Virus record (IMG/VR): IMGVR_UViG_3300042384_000749 | Span: 1 to 20,777 of that record | DNA: 20,777 nt | Strand: one strand, 5' to 3' | Source of the DNA: a virus | In this document: piece after piece, positions 4,901 to 11,591 of the stretch | How positions within the stretch are numbered: position 1 is the first letter of the stretch | Layout of the letters: each line of letters starts with the position of its first letter | Program-made: the position numbers and the translations under genes | Notes under the pieces: model-generated | Database searches by the model: none | Told to the model about the DNA's origin: nothing | What the model saw: only the letters and a program-made list of their open reading frames with translations

Positions 4901-5838
4901 ATCTTAAGGAGCTTGAAGGTAAAAGCCCTATGAGCTTCGTTGGAGCCGCTACTCGTTGGTGGAACGATAGAGGCCAGTGCAGAAAAGATAAAAACGATAT
5001 TGAGCGCTCAATTGCCTGGCTGCAAGAAAACATCGGCCCAAAAACTGCATTGCTAGCGATTGATAATAATCTTGTTGCTCAGCTCGTTTCTAAGCGCCGC
5101 GCCACTGGCGTCTCTAATGGGACTGTCAACAGAACCGTTACTGAGCCCCTGCGCGCAATCATCAAATATGCAGAATTTATTGGCCAGCCAATTAAGAGAA
5201 TTTCCTGGCGGGATCTAATACTCAAAGAAGCCGCCGAGCGCGTGCGGGAGATGGGGCCAGAAGAGGAAGAGAGGCTTTTTTCCTTCCTGCGCCAGGATTA
5301 TCACCCGATCGTCAAATTTTTGCTGGCTAGCGGCATTCGCCGAGCTGAAGCTTGCAAGCTGGAATGGAAAGACGTTGATCTCAACTCCGCGACAATAACG
5401 GTGCGGGGCAAAGGCGATACCGTTGACCGGCGCCCATTATCAAACGTGGCCTTGGCTATACTGCAAGGCGAGATTGGCAATCACCCAAAACGGGTTTTTA
5501 CTTTTATTGTGAAATCTAGGAGCTGGGCTGGACAGGCTAAAGGCTCACGAAAGCCCATAGCTCCAGACACCCTCTCAACGGCCTATTGGCGGGCCAGAGA
5601 AGCCGCTGGGCTTGAGGATCTGCGCCTGCACGATATTCGGCACACAACCGCTTCGCGCGTTGTCAGAGCGACGGGCAATCTTATGGCTGCGTCTAAGGTT
5701 CTAGGACACAAGCGCATAACCACAACGCAGCGCTATGCACATTTGGCGGCTGAAGATGTAAGAGCAGCGTTAAACGCAGCCGAGGAAAATCACGCCAAAA
5801 GCACGCAAAAACCAATCAAGATAGTTGTAAATAATTGA
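4747..5838 (+). CDS. int: Tyrosine-type site-specific integrase
   Basis: This 363-residue tyrosine recombinase probably integrates the phage at a tRNA-Gly gene. The N-terminus (residues 5-31, KVKGLVKRGENWHYDF then LRGHRFCGST) is an arm-binding-type domain, and residues about 60-155 form the core-binding helical domain. The catalytic domain keeps all key residues: R198 (GIRRAE), K222 (RGKGD), H295 and R298 (LHDIRH), H321 (LGH) and the nucleophile Y330 (TTQRY). Start 4747 has AGGAG nine bases upstream and gives a normal N-terminus, although it overlaps the xis frame by 154 nt. Candidate arm sites lie within its last 50 bp, and the attP core lies 33 bp downstream. Confidence 0.93.
   Translation: MRAKVKGLVKRGENWHYDFKLRGHRFCGSTEIAERREAERWLAQFKEQKLVDLKELEGKSPMSFVGAATRWWNDRGQCRKDKNDIERSIAWLQENIGPKTALLAIDNNLVAQLVSKRRATGVSNGTVNRTVTEPLRAIIKYAEFIGQPIKRISWRDLILKEAAERVREMGPEEEERLFSFLRQDYHPIVKFLLASGIRRAEACKLEWKDVDLNSATITVRGKGDTVDRRPLSNVALAILQGEIGNHPKRVFTFIVKSRSWAGQAKGSRKPIAPDTLSTAYWRAREAAGLEDLRLHDIRHTTASRVVRATGNLMAASKVLGHKRITTTQRYAHLAAEDVRAALNAAEENHAKSTQKPIKIVVNN
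5791..5810 (+). repeat. Tandem CACGC-A direct repeats, candidate P-arm integrase sites
   Basis: CACGCCAAAA (5791-5800) and CACGCAAAA (5802-5810) start 11 bp apart, inside the 3' end of the integrase gene. The same 9-mer pair with the same 11-bp spacing and orientation recurs at 6021-6040 on the far side of the attP core. Paired, helically phased sites flanking a core are the usual layout of integrase arm-type sites. Confidence 0.5.
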
Positions 5839-5871
5839 TAAGGAATAATAAAAAACTAGATGCACATTAAA

Positions 5872-5908
5872 TTGGGAAGCTGTCGTTCTACCTCTGAACT
5901 ACGCCCGC
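5872..5908 (-). other. attP: Putative attP core: 5' half of a tRNA-Gly(CCC) gene
   Basis: Read on the minus strand, these 37 nt are tRNA-Gly positions 1-38: acceptor strand GCGGGCG, D-stem GTTC/GAAC with loop AGAGGTA, anticodon-stem 5' strand ACAGC, and loop TTCCCAA with anticodon CCC (5874-5876). Identity to a tRNA stops exactly at the end of the anticodon loop; the 3' anticodon strand, T-arm and acceptor end are absent. A tRNA fragment beside an integrase gene is the classical mark of an attachment site. The window shows one copy only, consistent with the non-integrated form. Use of the 5' rather than the 3' half is unusual. Confidence 0.82.
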
Positions 5909-5943
5909 ACTTTGATGTAAATATCTGTTTTTACTAACGGTTA

Positions 5944-5968
5944 GAGGGAGCCCTAAAAAGGCTCTCTC
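5944..5968. terminator. Hairpin between converging early and late operons
   Basis: GAGGGAGCC (5944-5952) pairs with GGCTCTCTC (5960-5968) through 9 bp including one G-T pair, with loop CTAAAAA. An 11-bp palindrome, CTAACGGTTAG (5934-5944), abuts it. It lies between the stop codons of the + strand integrase and the - strand late operon, where a bidirectional terminator is expected. Neither side has a convincing U-tract next to the stem, so it may instead be part of the attachment-site architecture. Confidence 0.45.
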
Positions 5969-5995
5969 GCTCAAAAGTAGAACGAAACGGGCCTA

Positions 5996-6014
5996 TGCGG
6001 GACTCTGCGGGACT
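5996..6014 (+). repeat. Direct repeat TGCGGGACT x2, 10-bp period
   Basis: TGCGGGACT occurs at 5996-6004 and again at 6006-6014, exactly 10 bp apart, between the hairpin and the P'-arm candidate sites. One helical turn of spacing fits cooperative binding of a small protein such as an excisionase. This is inference from spacing and location. Confidence 0.45.
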
Positions 6015-6020
6015 AAATAT

Positions 6021-6040
6021 CACGCAAAAGTCACGCAAAG
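6021..6040 (+). repeat. Tandem CACGCAAA direct repeats, candidate P'-arm integrase sites
   Basis: CACGCAAAA (6021-6029) and CACGCAAAG (6032-6040) start 11 bp apart, matching the pair at 5791-5810 in sequence, spacing and orientation. The two pairs flank the tRNA-derived core at about 60 and 110 bp. I infer binding sites for the integrase N-terminal domain. Confidence 0.5.
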
Positions 6041-6055
6041 AAACTCTTTTTGTTC

Positions 6056-6352
6056 TCAAGTTCTAGGTCGCTTATCTAAGGCCTGTCGGAGAGCCTTAAC
6101 CTCTTGCCTGAGAGCCTCGACCTCGCTCGTCAGATCCTCGATCCGGCGCTCGTATCCATCGATCAAAGCTTGAAAATTATTTGTCAGGCTATTCAGTCTC
6201 GCCACCTCGGCCTCTGTCTCAATCTTCTCAGCCTCGGCTAAAATTTTCTTCCTGCCGGCGAAAAATCCGATAGTGCCAACGGTCAAAGATCCGAGGACGG
6301 GAGCTATGTATTCGCGAACGGCGTCTAAGAACCTTTGCTCATCCTCGGTCAC
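6056..6352 (-). CDS. Membrane-anchored coiled-coil protein, last gene of late operon
   Basis: This 98-residue protein has a short acidic N-terminus, one hydrophobic segment (about residues 17-32, including LGSLTVGTIGFFAG) and then a long charged coiled coil to the end (heptad-like Leu/Glu/Arg pattern, residues 40-92). The start is GTG at 6352, with AGGGA upstream. It is the last gene before the attachment region and follows Rz1 by 9 nt. The topology resembles an inner-membrane spanin or a holin accessory protein, but a better Rz candidate lies upstream. Exact function unknown. Confidence 0.68.
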   Translation of the reverse strand: MTEDEQRFLDAVREYIAPVLGSLTVGTIGFFAGRKKILAEAEKIETEAEVARLNSLTNNFQALIDGYERRIEDLTSEVEALRQEVKALRQALDKRPRT

Positions 6353-6361
6353 GATCTGTCC

Positions 6362-6577
6362 CTATCTCGCGATCCGGCAAGCGTCCCGCGTCTTTTTGTA
6401 ATCGATGATCAAGCGCGCCAGGGCGCTATCTTTTGGAAGCTTACGCAATTCAGCTGCTGCTAGTCGTTGCGTTTCCGCACTGTATTCCACCAAAGGTGGG
6501 CAACCGCCCCCGCCTCCAGTTGATTGGCAGGAGGCGAGGCTAAAACTCGCCGCGATCAAGGCTATCGGCAACCTCAT
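6362..6577 (-). CDS. Rz1-like outer-membrane lipoprotein (o-spanin)
   Basis: This 71-residue protein has a lipoprotein signal: MRLP, a hydrophobic stretch, and lipobox LASC with C17 as the lipidation site. A Gly-rich linker, CPPLVEYSAE and a helical C-terminus follow, the arrangement common in alphaproteobacterial phage Rz1 proteins. It would sit in the outer membrane and, with the inner-membrane partner, fuse the two membranes at the last step of lysis. Its start lies inside the 3' end of the Rz-like gene in another frame (38-nt overlap), the classical overlapping Rz/Rz1 arrangement. Confidence 0.82.
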   Translation of the reverse strand: MRLPIALIAASFSLASCQSTGGGGGCPPLVEYSAETQRLAAAELRKLPKDSALARLIIDYKKTRDACRIAR

Positions 6578-6752
6578 CTTTGCTTTTATCCTTCAGCATC
6601 TCTTCCGCTTGCTTTTTGCTGTAGTCAGCGTCTTTCTGAAGCTGGTTGAGGCGCTCTTTTAAGCTGCCCTCTTCTCTGGCTATAGAAAGCGCAAAGGAAA
6701 GCGCGCCGACTACTGCAGTAATTACAACCAGAACAACGATCAGCGTTGTCAC
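6540..6752 (-). CDS. Rz-like inner-membrane spanin (i-spanin)
   Basis: This 70-residue protein begins with a transmembrane helix (residues 3-24, LIVVLVVITAVVGALSFAL) and continues as a charged periplasmic coiled coil rich in Lys, Glu and Gln. That is the i-spanin plan, although it is much shorter than lambda Rz. The start is GTG at 6752, and its first bases overlap the stop of the holin-like gene (GTGA). The Rz1-like lipoprotein begins within its 3' end. Together they form the outer-membrane disruption complex. Confidence 0.8.
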   Translation of the reverse strand: MTTLIVVLVVITAVVGALSFALSIAREEGSLKERLNQLQKDADYSKKQAEEMLKDKSKDEVADSLDRGEF

Positions 6753-6922
6753 TGATATTTATCCCCGCCGGTTACGTTCCAATCTTTGGCGGCAATTAAT
6801 CCAACGCCGATAAGCGCGCCCTGCAGATCAGTGAAATTGATCGTTTTCGTTTGCCAGGCATTCCAGAGAACGCCAAGAAGCGCCAAAACGCCAGGAACAG
6901 TCGTCATCCAGTTTTTCAACAT
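6749..6922 (-). CDS. 57-aa holin-like membrane protein
   Basis: ATG at 6922 (6920-6922), behind AGGAG at a 6-nt spacing, opens a 57-residue frame beginning MLKNWMTTVPGVLALL and ending at TGA 6749-6751. It has a hydrophobic helix (about residues 8-21), a polar turn (QTKTINFTD), and a second moderately hydrophobic segment (LQGALIGVGLIAAKDW), followed by NVTGGDK. Small two-segment membrane proteins of this kind, ending in AAKD..VTGG, are common in alphaproteobacterial phages. The lysis-cassette position suggests a holin that permeabilises the inner membrane. It overlaps the Rz-like start by GTGA. Confidence 0.72.
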   Translation of the reverse strand: MLKNWMTTVPGVLALLGVLWNAWQTKTINFTDLQGALIGVGLIAAKDWNVTGGDKYQ

Positions 6923-6931
6923 ATTTCACTC

Positions 6932-7075
6932 CTAGTTGCAGTTGCTCGGTTGAGTAACTGTGCATTCAAAAAGATATTTTGCTGGCGCACTGCAGCCGGT
7001 AAGCACAGCTGCGCCAACGAGCGCCAAAGAAAAAACGATTGCCCAGAGAAGAAAGCGAACCGTTTCCATCTTCAT
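6932..7075 (-). CDS. 47-aa small lipoprotein in lysis cassette
   Basis: ATG at 7075 (7073-7075), overlapping the previous stop as ATGA, opens a 47-residue frame: KMETVRFL start, a hydrophobic signal (residues 7-25), lipobox LTGC with C28, and a 19-residue mature peptide (SAPAKYLFECTVTQPSNCN) with two further cysteines. It ends TAG at 6932-6934, nine bases before the holin-like start. It is the second lipoprotein of the cassette besides Rz1. Its role is unknown; it could be an entry-exclusion or lysis accessory lipoprotein. Confidence 0.68.
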   Translation of the reverse strand: MKMETVRFLLWAIVFSLALVGAAVLTGCSAPAKYLFECTVTQPSNCN

Positions 7076-7164
7076 TTTCGTGTGTCCATAAGATGTATGA
7101 TTACGAGGGCTAGGCAGAGCGGGACAACAAACATCATCCCGATAAATTCAATAAAAACGCTCAC
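7072..7164 (-). CDS. 30-aa membrane microprotein in lysis cassette
   Basis: GTG at 7164 (7162-7164) overlaps the endolysin stop as GTGA and opens a 30-residue frame ending in TGA, itself overlapping the next ATG (ATGA). Almost all of it is one hydrophobic helix (FIEFIGMMFVVPLCLALVII), followed by a short basic tail (HLMDTRK). Such a peptide could be an antiholin, a pinholin-like component or just a coupling leader. Reality is supported mainly by the perfect 4-nt overlaps at both ends. Confidence 0.55.
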   Translation of the reverse strand: MSVFIEFIGMMFVVPLCLALVIIHLMDTRK

Positions 7165-7574
7165 GCGACTTTTGACGGCGGCTGCTTGCCGGCTCGCAGC
7201 TGCGCTAAAGAAAGACCGCCTGTCCATTGCAAATGAGCCATCTCAAAAGAAAGCCCCTCTAGGCCCAGGCTCTCGCCAATCTGTCGCGCTTTTTTGAAAG
7301 CTCGCGCGTCATTCCACATCGCTTTGCCGTTAACGATCGGCACAAAGTCAAAGGCTAGTCGGTAATTATGGAAACTCTGTCCGGCCTTTGCATTCGTTAC
7401 AATTCTGCCAGGCTTCGTTCTGCCCTGGGCGTAGATTGCATTTTGACTTTCGTTGTCGCGATAGGTTGACGTTATCAAAACGTCTATGCCTGCTTTTTTG
7501 CAAGCTGCAATAAATGCTTTTGCCTTTGCTGCAACTACAGGATGCAGATCTTCAATTTTTCTTGAATTTATCAT
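7161..7574 (-). CDS. Endolysin, M15 family peptidase (L-alanyl-D-glutamate peptidase/VanY-like)
   Basis: This 137-residue zinc peptidase cuts peptide bridges of the host cell wall at lysis. The metal site is visible as H69 and D76 in SFHNYRLAFDF, and E111 and H114 in FEMAHLQW. TSTYRD (36-40) and QGRTKPGRIVT (50-60) are also typical. The glycine usual in the SxHxxGxAxD motif is Arg here (R72). I chose ATG 7574 over the longer 7649 frame, because it has GGGAG upstream and overlaps the preceding small gene as ATGA. No signal peptide is present, so export needs a holin. Confidence 0.88.
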   Translation of the reverse strand: MINSRKIEDLHPVVAAKAKAFIAACKKAGIDVLITSTYRDNESQNAIYAQGRTKPGRIVTNAKAGQSFHNYRLAFDFVPIVNGKAMWNDARAFKKARQIGESLGLEGLSFEMAHLQWTGGLSLAQLRAGKQPPSKVA

Positions 7575-7759
7575 TGGAGCTCCCAAGCTACCAAACGACC
7601 TATGATGAACATCAGACGCATAAAAAAAAGCGCCGCACCGATTAGGCACAGCGCTTTAAGAAAGCGGATCTCGTCTGGATTTATTATTGCGCAGATCCCG
7701 CGCCGATAGCGCCTGCAGATAACAAGCCCTGCACTGCGCGTCTCTGACGCCGGCTCCAT
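7571..7759 (-). CDS. Small membrane protein upstream of endolysin, candidate holin
   Basis: The frame ends in a TGA that overlaps the endolysin ATG (ATGA) and contains a clear hydrophobic helix (ALCLIGAALFFMRLMFIIG), then RLVAWELQ. The N-terminus is uncertain: the only upstream ATG (7759) lies 76 nt inside the end of the large ejection-type gene, has no Shine-Dalgarno, and gives an Arg-rich leader. A non-standard start nearer 7680 is possible. Coupling to the endolysin makes a holin or antiholin role plausible. Confidence 0.5.
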   Translation of the reverse strand: MEPASETRSAGLVICRRYRRGICAIINPDEIRFLKALCLIGAALFFMRLMFIIGRLVAWELQ

Positions 7760-9702
7760 TTATTTGACTGTTGATTTGCTTGTCTAAGCAATGAGGCTAA
7801 ATCAACATTCCCATTTGATAGGTAAAGCTTAGCGAGCTGCTCTCTAACTGCTGGCGTATTGCCGCCGCCATAGGTTGAAATAAATTGCCCACCAGACGAC
7901 AGAGCTCCCTTGACGTTGCCGTGGAACAACTGTCCAAGGGCCGCAAACAGTCTCGGATCTACGCCGGCCCCTTCCATATCAGCCAAATTCTCTGCAGTGC
8001 GCGAGCCGCCCAAAACTGCATTTCTAGTCTGAGACGTTGTGTTTTCCAGGCCTAATCTACGCTCAATTTCATTCGCGGGATTATTTCCACCGGGGACTGT
8101 TGGGCCTTGATACTGAGACATTGCGCCAAGCTCAGCCTCAGTCTTTGGTGTTAAAAGCCAATCTGCTGCATTTCTGCCGGAGCGATATTTTTCAAGCTGA
8201 CCCTGCTTCACATCGCCATAGCCAACACGAAAGCTTCCCTGACCCTGTGGGCTTAAAGCATTATAGTCAGCAACATTGTTTGCAAATCTGCCGCCCTTAG
8301 AAGCATCCTGGCCAGCTACAATGGCCTCTATGTCTCCTGATTGACGCGCAAATGTATCATTCGCTCTGCGATAACCAGCAGACGCATCTGCTAATGCCGC
8401 ATCAAGCCTCTGCAACATTGGCCCCAGAATATACGAGGCTCTTGGATTTTTATCTAAAATAGCCTGTATTTCTGTTTTAGCCTGCAGAGCTTGATTAAAG
8501 TTACTGATGTCACCCTCTTCGCCCCTTAAAAATGAAACTGCGTCAGATACAGCTCTTTCAACGCTATTTTCTCTTGCTGGATTTGCACTTGGAACTAAAT
8601 TTGTGTTTGCAAAATCGACGACAGGTGAAACATCTACCTCTCCAGCGCCTCGTCTAGCCGCTGGATAATTTATATCTGCAGCGTCTTTTCTTACTTGCGT
8701 TAAAGCTTCTTCGTAACGGCGAGCTGTCGGGCGCCCTAATTGATCCAGCCCTAAACCCTCGTCTAGAATGTTACTGACACGATCTGCCTGACCGGCCTGC
8801 CTGCGGTTTAAAAATGTTGTTGCATAGTCGCGTCCTGGGCCACTGGCGCCAGCAGCTGTGTAGAGGCGTCGTTGACCTTCCTTGCCCATAACATCGGCAA
8901 GCGTGATAGGTATGCCTGCAGCGTTTGCGTTGTCGATCTCAAGCTTAACCTGATCGATCGATTTTCCTGACGACTGTAGATCCTCTGCAAGTCTGGCAAC
9001 TGCTGCGCTTTGCGGATCTCGCGTTGCCAAAATGTTGGATAAAGGCTTAGCAGCAGCTACTTTTATACCCTCGGCAGCTAACGGCAATGCGCCACCTAAT
9101 GCAGCGCCAGCTACGCCGCCAGAGAAGGCTTTCCGTAAGCGATCGCTTATTCCATCACCTTCACCAGCTCCAGAAACTGCACCGTATCCAGCGCCCTCTA
9201 AAGCCCCTGCGCGAGCCATTTGGCCAAGCGTCTGTCCCTGCTTTAGTAAAGTGTAGCCGCTTCTAGCTGCGCCAACGCCTGTTCCTAAACCGCCGGCGAG
9301 CTCTGCTATAGTTCCGAGAGCTCCCGTCCTTTTGTCAGCGTCCTTTGCTCTCTCATCTTCTAGAGCTTTTTCGTAATTATATCGCTCGGCGAGAGGAACG
9401 CTTTTGTAATTTGGATCGCCAATGTGTCTTAGCGGATCAGCAACAGCCCCAAGTCCTGTTCGCATGCCGGCGACGAGCTCATCGCCAAAGCCCATCGTTG
9501 CGCCCTTGAGAAATTTATCTAAATAGCCTCCAGAGATATCCCTGCCCTTTGCCGCCTGATCATTAATCAGGTCACGAGCTCTCTGATGATATTTGTCTAA
9601 CTCTGAGTGTTGACCTCGAAGAGCTGCATAGGCTGTATTCTCATCAGGCGCGTCAACGTGATATTTCTCGCCAGAAGGTAGGGAAATCTCAAAAGTGGGC
9701 AT
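7684..9702 (-). CDS. Large putative ejection (internal virion) protein
   Basis: This 672-residue protein opens with a small beta module (MPTFEISLPSGEKYHVDAPD) seen at the start of many alphaproteobacterial phage proteins of this position. Residues about 127-219 are a very Gly/Ala-rich, membrane-active-looking stretch (TGALGTIAELAGGLGTG, then GGVAGAALGGALPLAA), and the rest is long Gln/Arg-rich helix. I infer an internal virion protein delivered into the host envelope with the DNA, as in short-tailed phages. It starts two bases after the stop of the upstream gene, with AAGGGT upstream. No enzymatic motif is seen. Confidence 0.6.
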   Translation of the reverse strand: MPTFEISLPSGEKYHVDAPDENTAYAALRGQHSELDKYHQRARDLINDQAAKGRDISGGYLDKFLKGATMGFGDELVAGMRTGLGAVADPLRHIGDPNYKSVPLAERYNYEKALEDERAKDADKRTGALGTIAELAGGLGTGVGAARSGYTLLKQGQTLGQMARAGALEGAGYGAVSGAGEGDGISDRLRKAFSGGVAGAALGGALPLAAEGIKVAAAKPLSNILATRDPQSAAVARLAEDLQSSGKSIDQVKLEIDNANAAGIPITLADVMGKEGQRRLYTAAGASGPGRDYATTFLNRRQAGQADRVSNILDEGLGLDQLGRPTARRYEEALTQVRKDAADINYPAARRGAGEVDVSPVVDFANTNLVPSANPARENSVERAVSDAVSFLRGEEGDISNFNQALQAKTEIQAILDKNPRASYILGPMLQRLDAALADASAGYRRANDTFARQSGDIEAIVAGQDASKGGRFANNVADYNALSPQGQGSFRVGYGDVKQGQLEKYRSGRNAADWLLTPKTEAELGAMSQYQGPTVPGGNNPANEIERRLGLENTTSQTRNAVLGGSRTAENLADMEGAGVDPRLFAALGQLFHGNVKGALSSGGQFISTYGGGNTPAVREQLAKLYLSNGNVDLASLLRQANQQSNKWSRRQRRAVQGLLSAGAIGAGSAQ

Positions 9703-9704
9703 AT

Positions 9705-11102
9705 TTAATTTACCCTTCTAATCGAAACGCCTGAAGGCAAATCTTGCTGTTCTGGTTTTCTGTATGTTTTTAAAAGCTCGTCGCGAGTGTCATCATAGAT
9801 AATCTTTTTATCACCCGCATACGGCCCCATCCCCTCTTTGTATTGGTTTTCGAGGTTTGAGGTTTTTGCAAATAGATCTTTAATTTGCTCATCAATAACG
9901 GCGCGCAATTCATCAGGGCCGCGAGCTGGATCAAAGAGTGCAGCGATTTTGGCGCGATCTTCTACGCCGCCAGCGCCATAGAATTTAGCAATTTCATCTG
10001 CCGCATTTTGAGATGTCGCTTTCCAACGCGCAATATTTGCAGATCGACCGCTACTTTCACGCCCAGCGTTTCCAATCTTATTGACATAATAAGATCCAGG
10101 GAAACCCTGATAATTATTCAAATTATCAACCTCTTTACGCAATTCGAGCAAATGCTTGATAGCCGTATTGCCAAACACAACCTGACCGCCTGCGCTGCCT
10201 GGCGTAGTGCTTGCAAAGCCTGTTGCAGTCTTTTTGCGCGTTTCAAATGTCGTTGTCGAGTAATTTGGATCAACCATATTGACGAGAGCTTCAAGCATCT
10301 CGCCGCGCGGCCCCTTCATCAAAGATGTCGTGAATGGAACGCGACCGCTTGCAATCGCATCAACCTGATTTGCAAGCCCAGGATTATTCTCTTTGAGCTT
10401 GTCAATAACCTCTCTGCCCTGCAGACCTTTAACCTCATCCATTACACTGCCAATGCCGCCGCCAGGTTGCTGACCATTGGAGCCGGCAGGCGTGACAATC
10501 TGACCGTTAGGGGAAACGAGATTATATTGAGGCTGACCAAATTCATTCTGCCCCGTAACCTTCCACTCTGGAGCGCTCATCTTTTGGATCTGCGCCATCA
10601 GATAAGATTCCTGTAGTGGATCTCGTGACGCGCGTGCCTGCAGAGCAGCTTGAATGCCACCAGCGCCTAATAATCTTGCCTGCGCAGGCGTCATTCCAAT
10701 TCCATTTAAAAACTCTGGATCGTTAAGCTTTTCGCTAATTTCTTGTCGTCTCTGCAGCTCGTTTTGAGCCTCTTGAGACTGCGCGCCGAGCAGTCGAGCT
10801 TGAGCCGCTTTGGCGACATCTTCTTGCATCCCGCCCATATACTGTGGCGCTTGCGCAAGAATTGTCGCGCGCTCTCTCGGCGTCATACGCTGGCCAGCTG
10901 CAAGCAACAGCATACCGAGCTGTCCCAATCTTTGAGATCCAGCCTCTTGCATATCCTGCTGCTGTAATTGCTGTAGTGTTGGCTGTGCTAATGCTGATGC
11001 CGTTGCATTCTGACCATTAACAGGTTGTGCAGGCTGAGACACACCAAACATTTGAGCCGGAAAGCCCAGCAAGCGTTGCTGAAATTCTGACAAGTCAATC
11101 AT
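9705..11102 (-). CDS. Gln/Ala-rich putative ejection protein
   Basis: This 465-residue protein has a helical, Gln- and Ala-rich N-terminal third (residues 20-170) with repeated QARLLGA and AQARLLGAGG segments (near 101 and 140), a Gly/Pro-rich linker (about 195-220), and a more globular C-terminal half ending with KTYRKPEQQDLPSG. No enzyme motif is visible. Composition and position between two other probable ejection proteins suggest an internal virion protein. The ATG shares one base with the stop of the upstream gene and has GAGGG upstream. Confidence 0.55.
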   Translation of the reverse strand: MIDLSEFQQRLLGFPAQMFGVSQPAQPVNGQNATASALAQPTLQQLQQQDMQEAGSQRLGQLGMLLLAAGQRMTPRERATILAQAPQYMGGMQEDVAKAAQARLLGAQSQEAQNELQRRQEISEKLNDPEFLNGIGMTPAQARLLGAGGIQAALQARASRDPLQESYLMAQIQKMSAPEWKVTGQNEFGQPQYNLVSPNGQIVTPAGSNGQQPGGGIGSVMDEVKGLQGREVIDKLKENNPGLANQVDAIASGRVPFTTSLMKGPRGEMLEALVNMVDPNYSTTTFETRKKTATGFASTTPGSAGGQVVFGNTAIKHLLELRKEVDNLNNYQGFPGSYYVNKIGNAGRESSGRSANIARWKATSQNAADEIAKFYGAGGVEDRAKIAALFDPARGPDELRAVIDEQIKDLFAKTSNLENQYKEGMGPYAGDKKIIYDDTRDELLKTYRKPEQQDLPSGVSIRRVN

Positions 11103-11590
11103 TATCCAACCCTCGAATTTCCGAGCAAGCCGTAGTTGATGTTTGCAGGATTAGCCCACTGCGTTGGCTGTTGTGGCGTCTTTAACAGCGCCTGCATTGA
11201 GTTTGGATAGGCCCACTCTTGCGCCATCATAGGCTGTGGCCCAGCGCCTGCAGCTAAGAGAGGAGGCTGCTGACCGCCCTGCATTTGCAGTGGCATTCTG
11301 AAAGCTTGAGACGGGCTAACGAATGCTGGTTGAGCGTGAGGAATTGGCGCAGATCCAGCTAATGGATTGCCGCCGAGCTTTGCTCCTGGGAGCTGCATAG
11401 GAGCTCCAACTGCTCCTGGGAAACCCTCATTTGTGTTCGGTGTGCCGTCTGCGTTAAGGCCTCGGCGCATATTATCCATAATATTGCCGTTGGCCTTTTG
11501 TGCCGGATCTTCAAACATTCCTGACTTATAAGCTGCAGCCATACCGCCGCCGGCAACTAGGAGCGGTAAAATATCTCTGGCAAAATTCAT
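11102..11590 (-). CDS. Small structural-type protein with N-terminal hydrophobic helix
   Basis: This is a 162-residue protein of unknown family. Residues 5-20 (ARDILPLLVAGGGMAA) are hydrophobic and could be a membrane segment or signal-like anchor. The remainder is low complexity, rich in Pro, Gln, Gly, Met and Asn, and probably extended. It lies one base after the tail-lysozyme stop, with a GGGGGACAG ribosome binding site, and ends in TAATG with the next gene. I infer a virion-associated, perhaps ejected, component. Confidence 0.5.
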   Translation of the reverse strand: MNFARDILPLLVAGGGMAAAYKSGMFEDPAQKANGNIMDNMRRGLNADGTPNTNEGFPGAVGAPMQLPGAKLGGNPLAGSAPIPHAQPAFVSPSQAFRMPLQMQGGQQPPLLAAGAGPQPMMAQEWAYPNSMQALLKTPQQPTQWANPANINYGLLGNSRVG

Positions 11591-11591
11591 T

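Noticed and set aside
5872-5908. A functional tRNA-Gly gene
   Set aside because: Sequence following the anticodon loop has no matching 3' anticodon strand, T-arm or acceptor strand. It is only the 5' half.
6851-7297. 148-aa plus-strand frame in the lysis region
   Set aside because: It runs antisense to endolysin, small lipoprotein and holin-like genes and has a basic, domain-free translation.
7161-7649. Longer endolysin starting at 7649
   Set aside because: The extra N-terminus overlaps the small membrane protein frame, whereas ATG 7574 has GGGAG and the ATGA overlap.
9885-10616. 243-aa plus-strand frame opposite the Gln-rich ejection protein
   Set aside because: Antisense shadow: no ribosome binding site, no recognisable domain, odd composition, fully inside a well-placed late gene.
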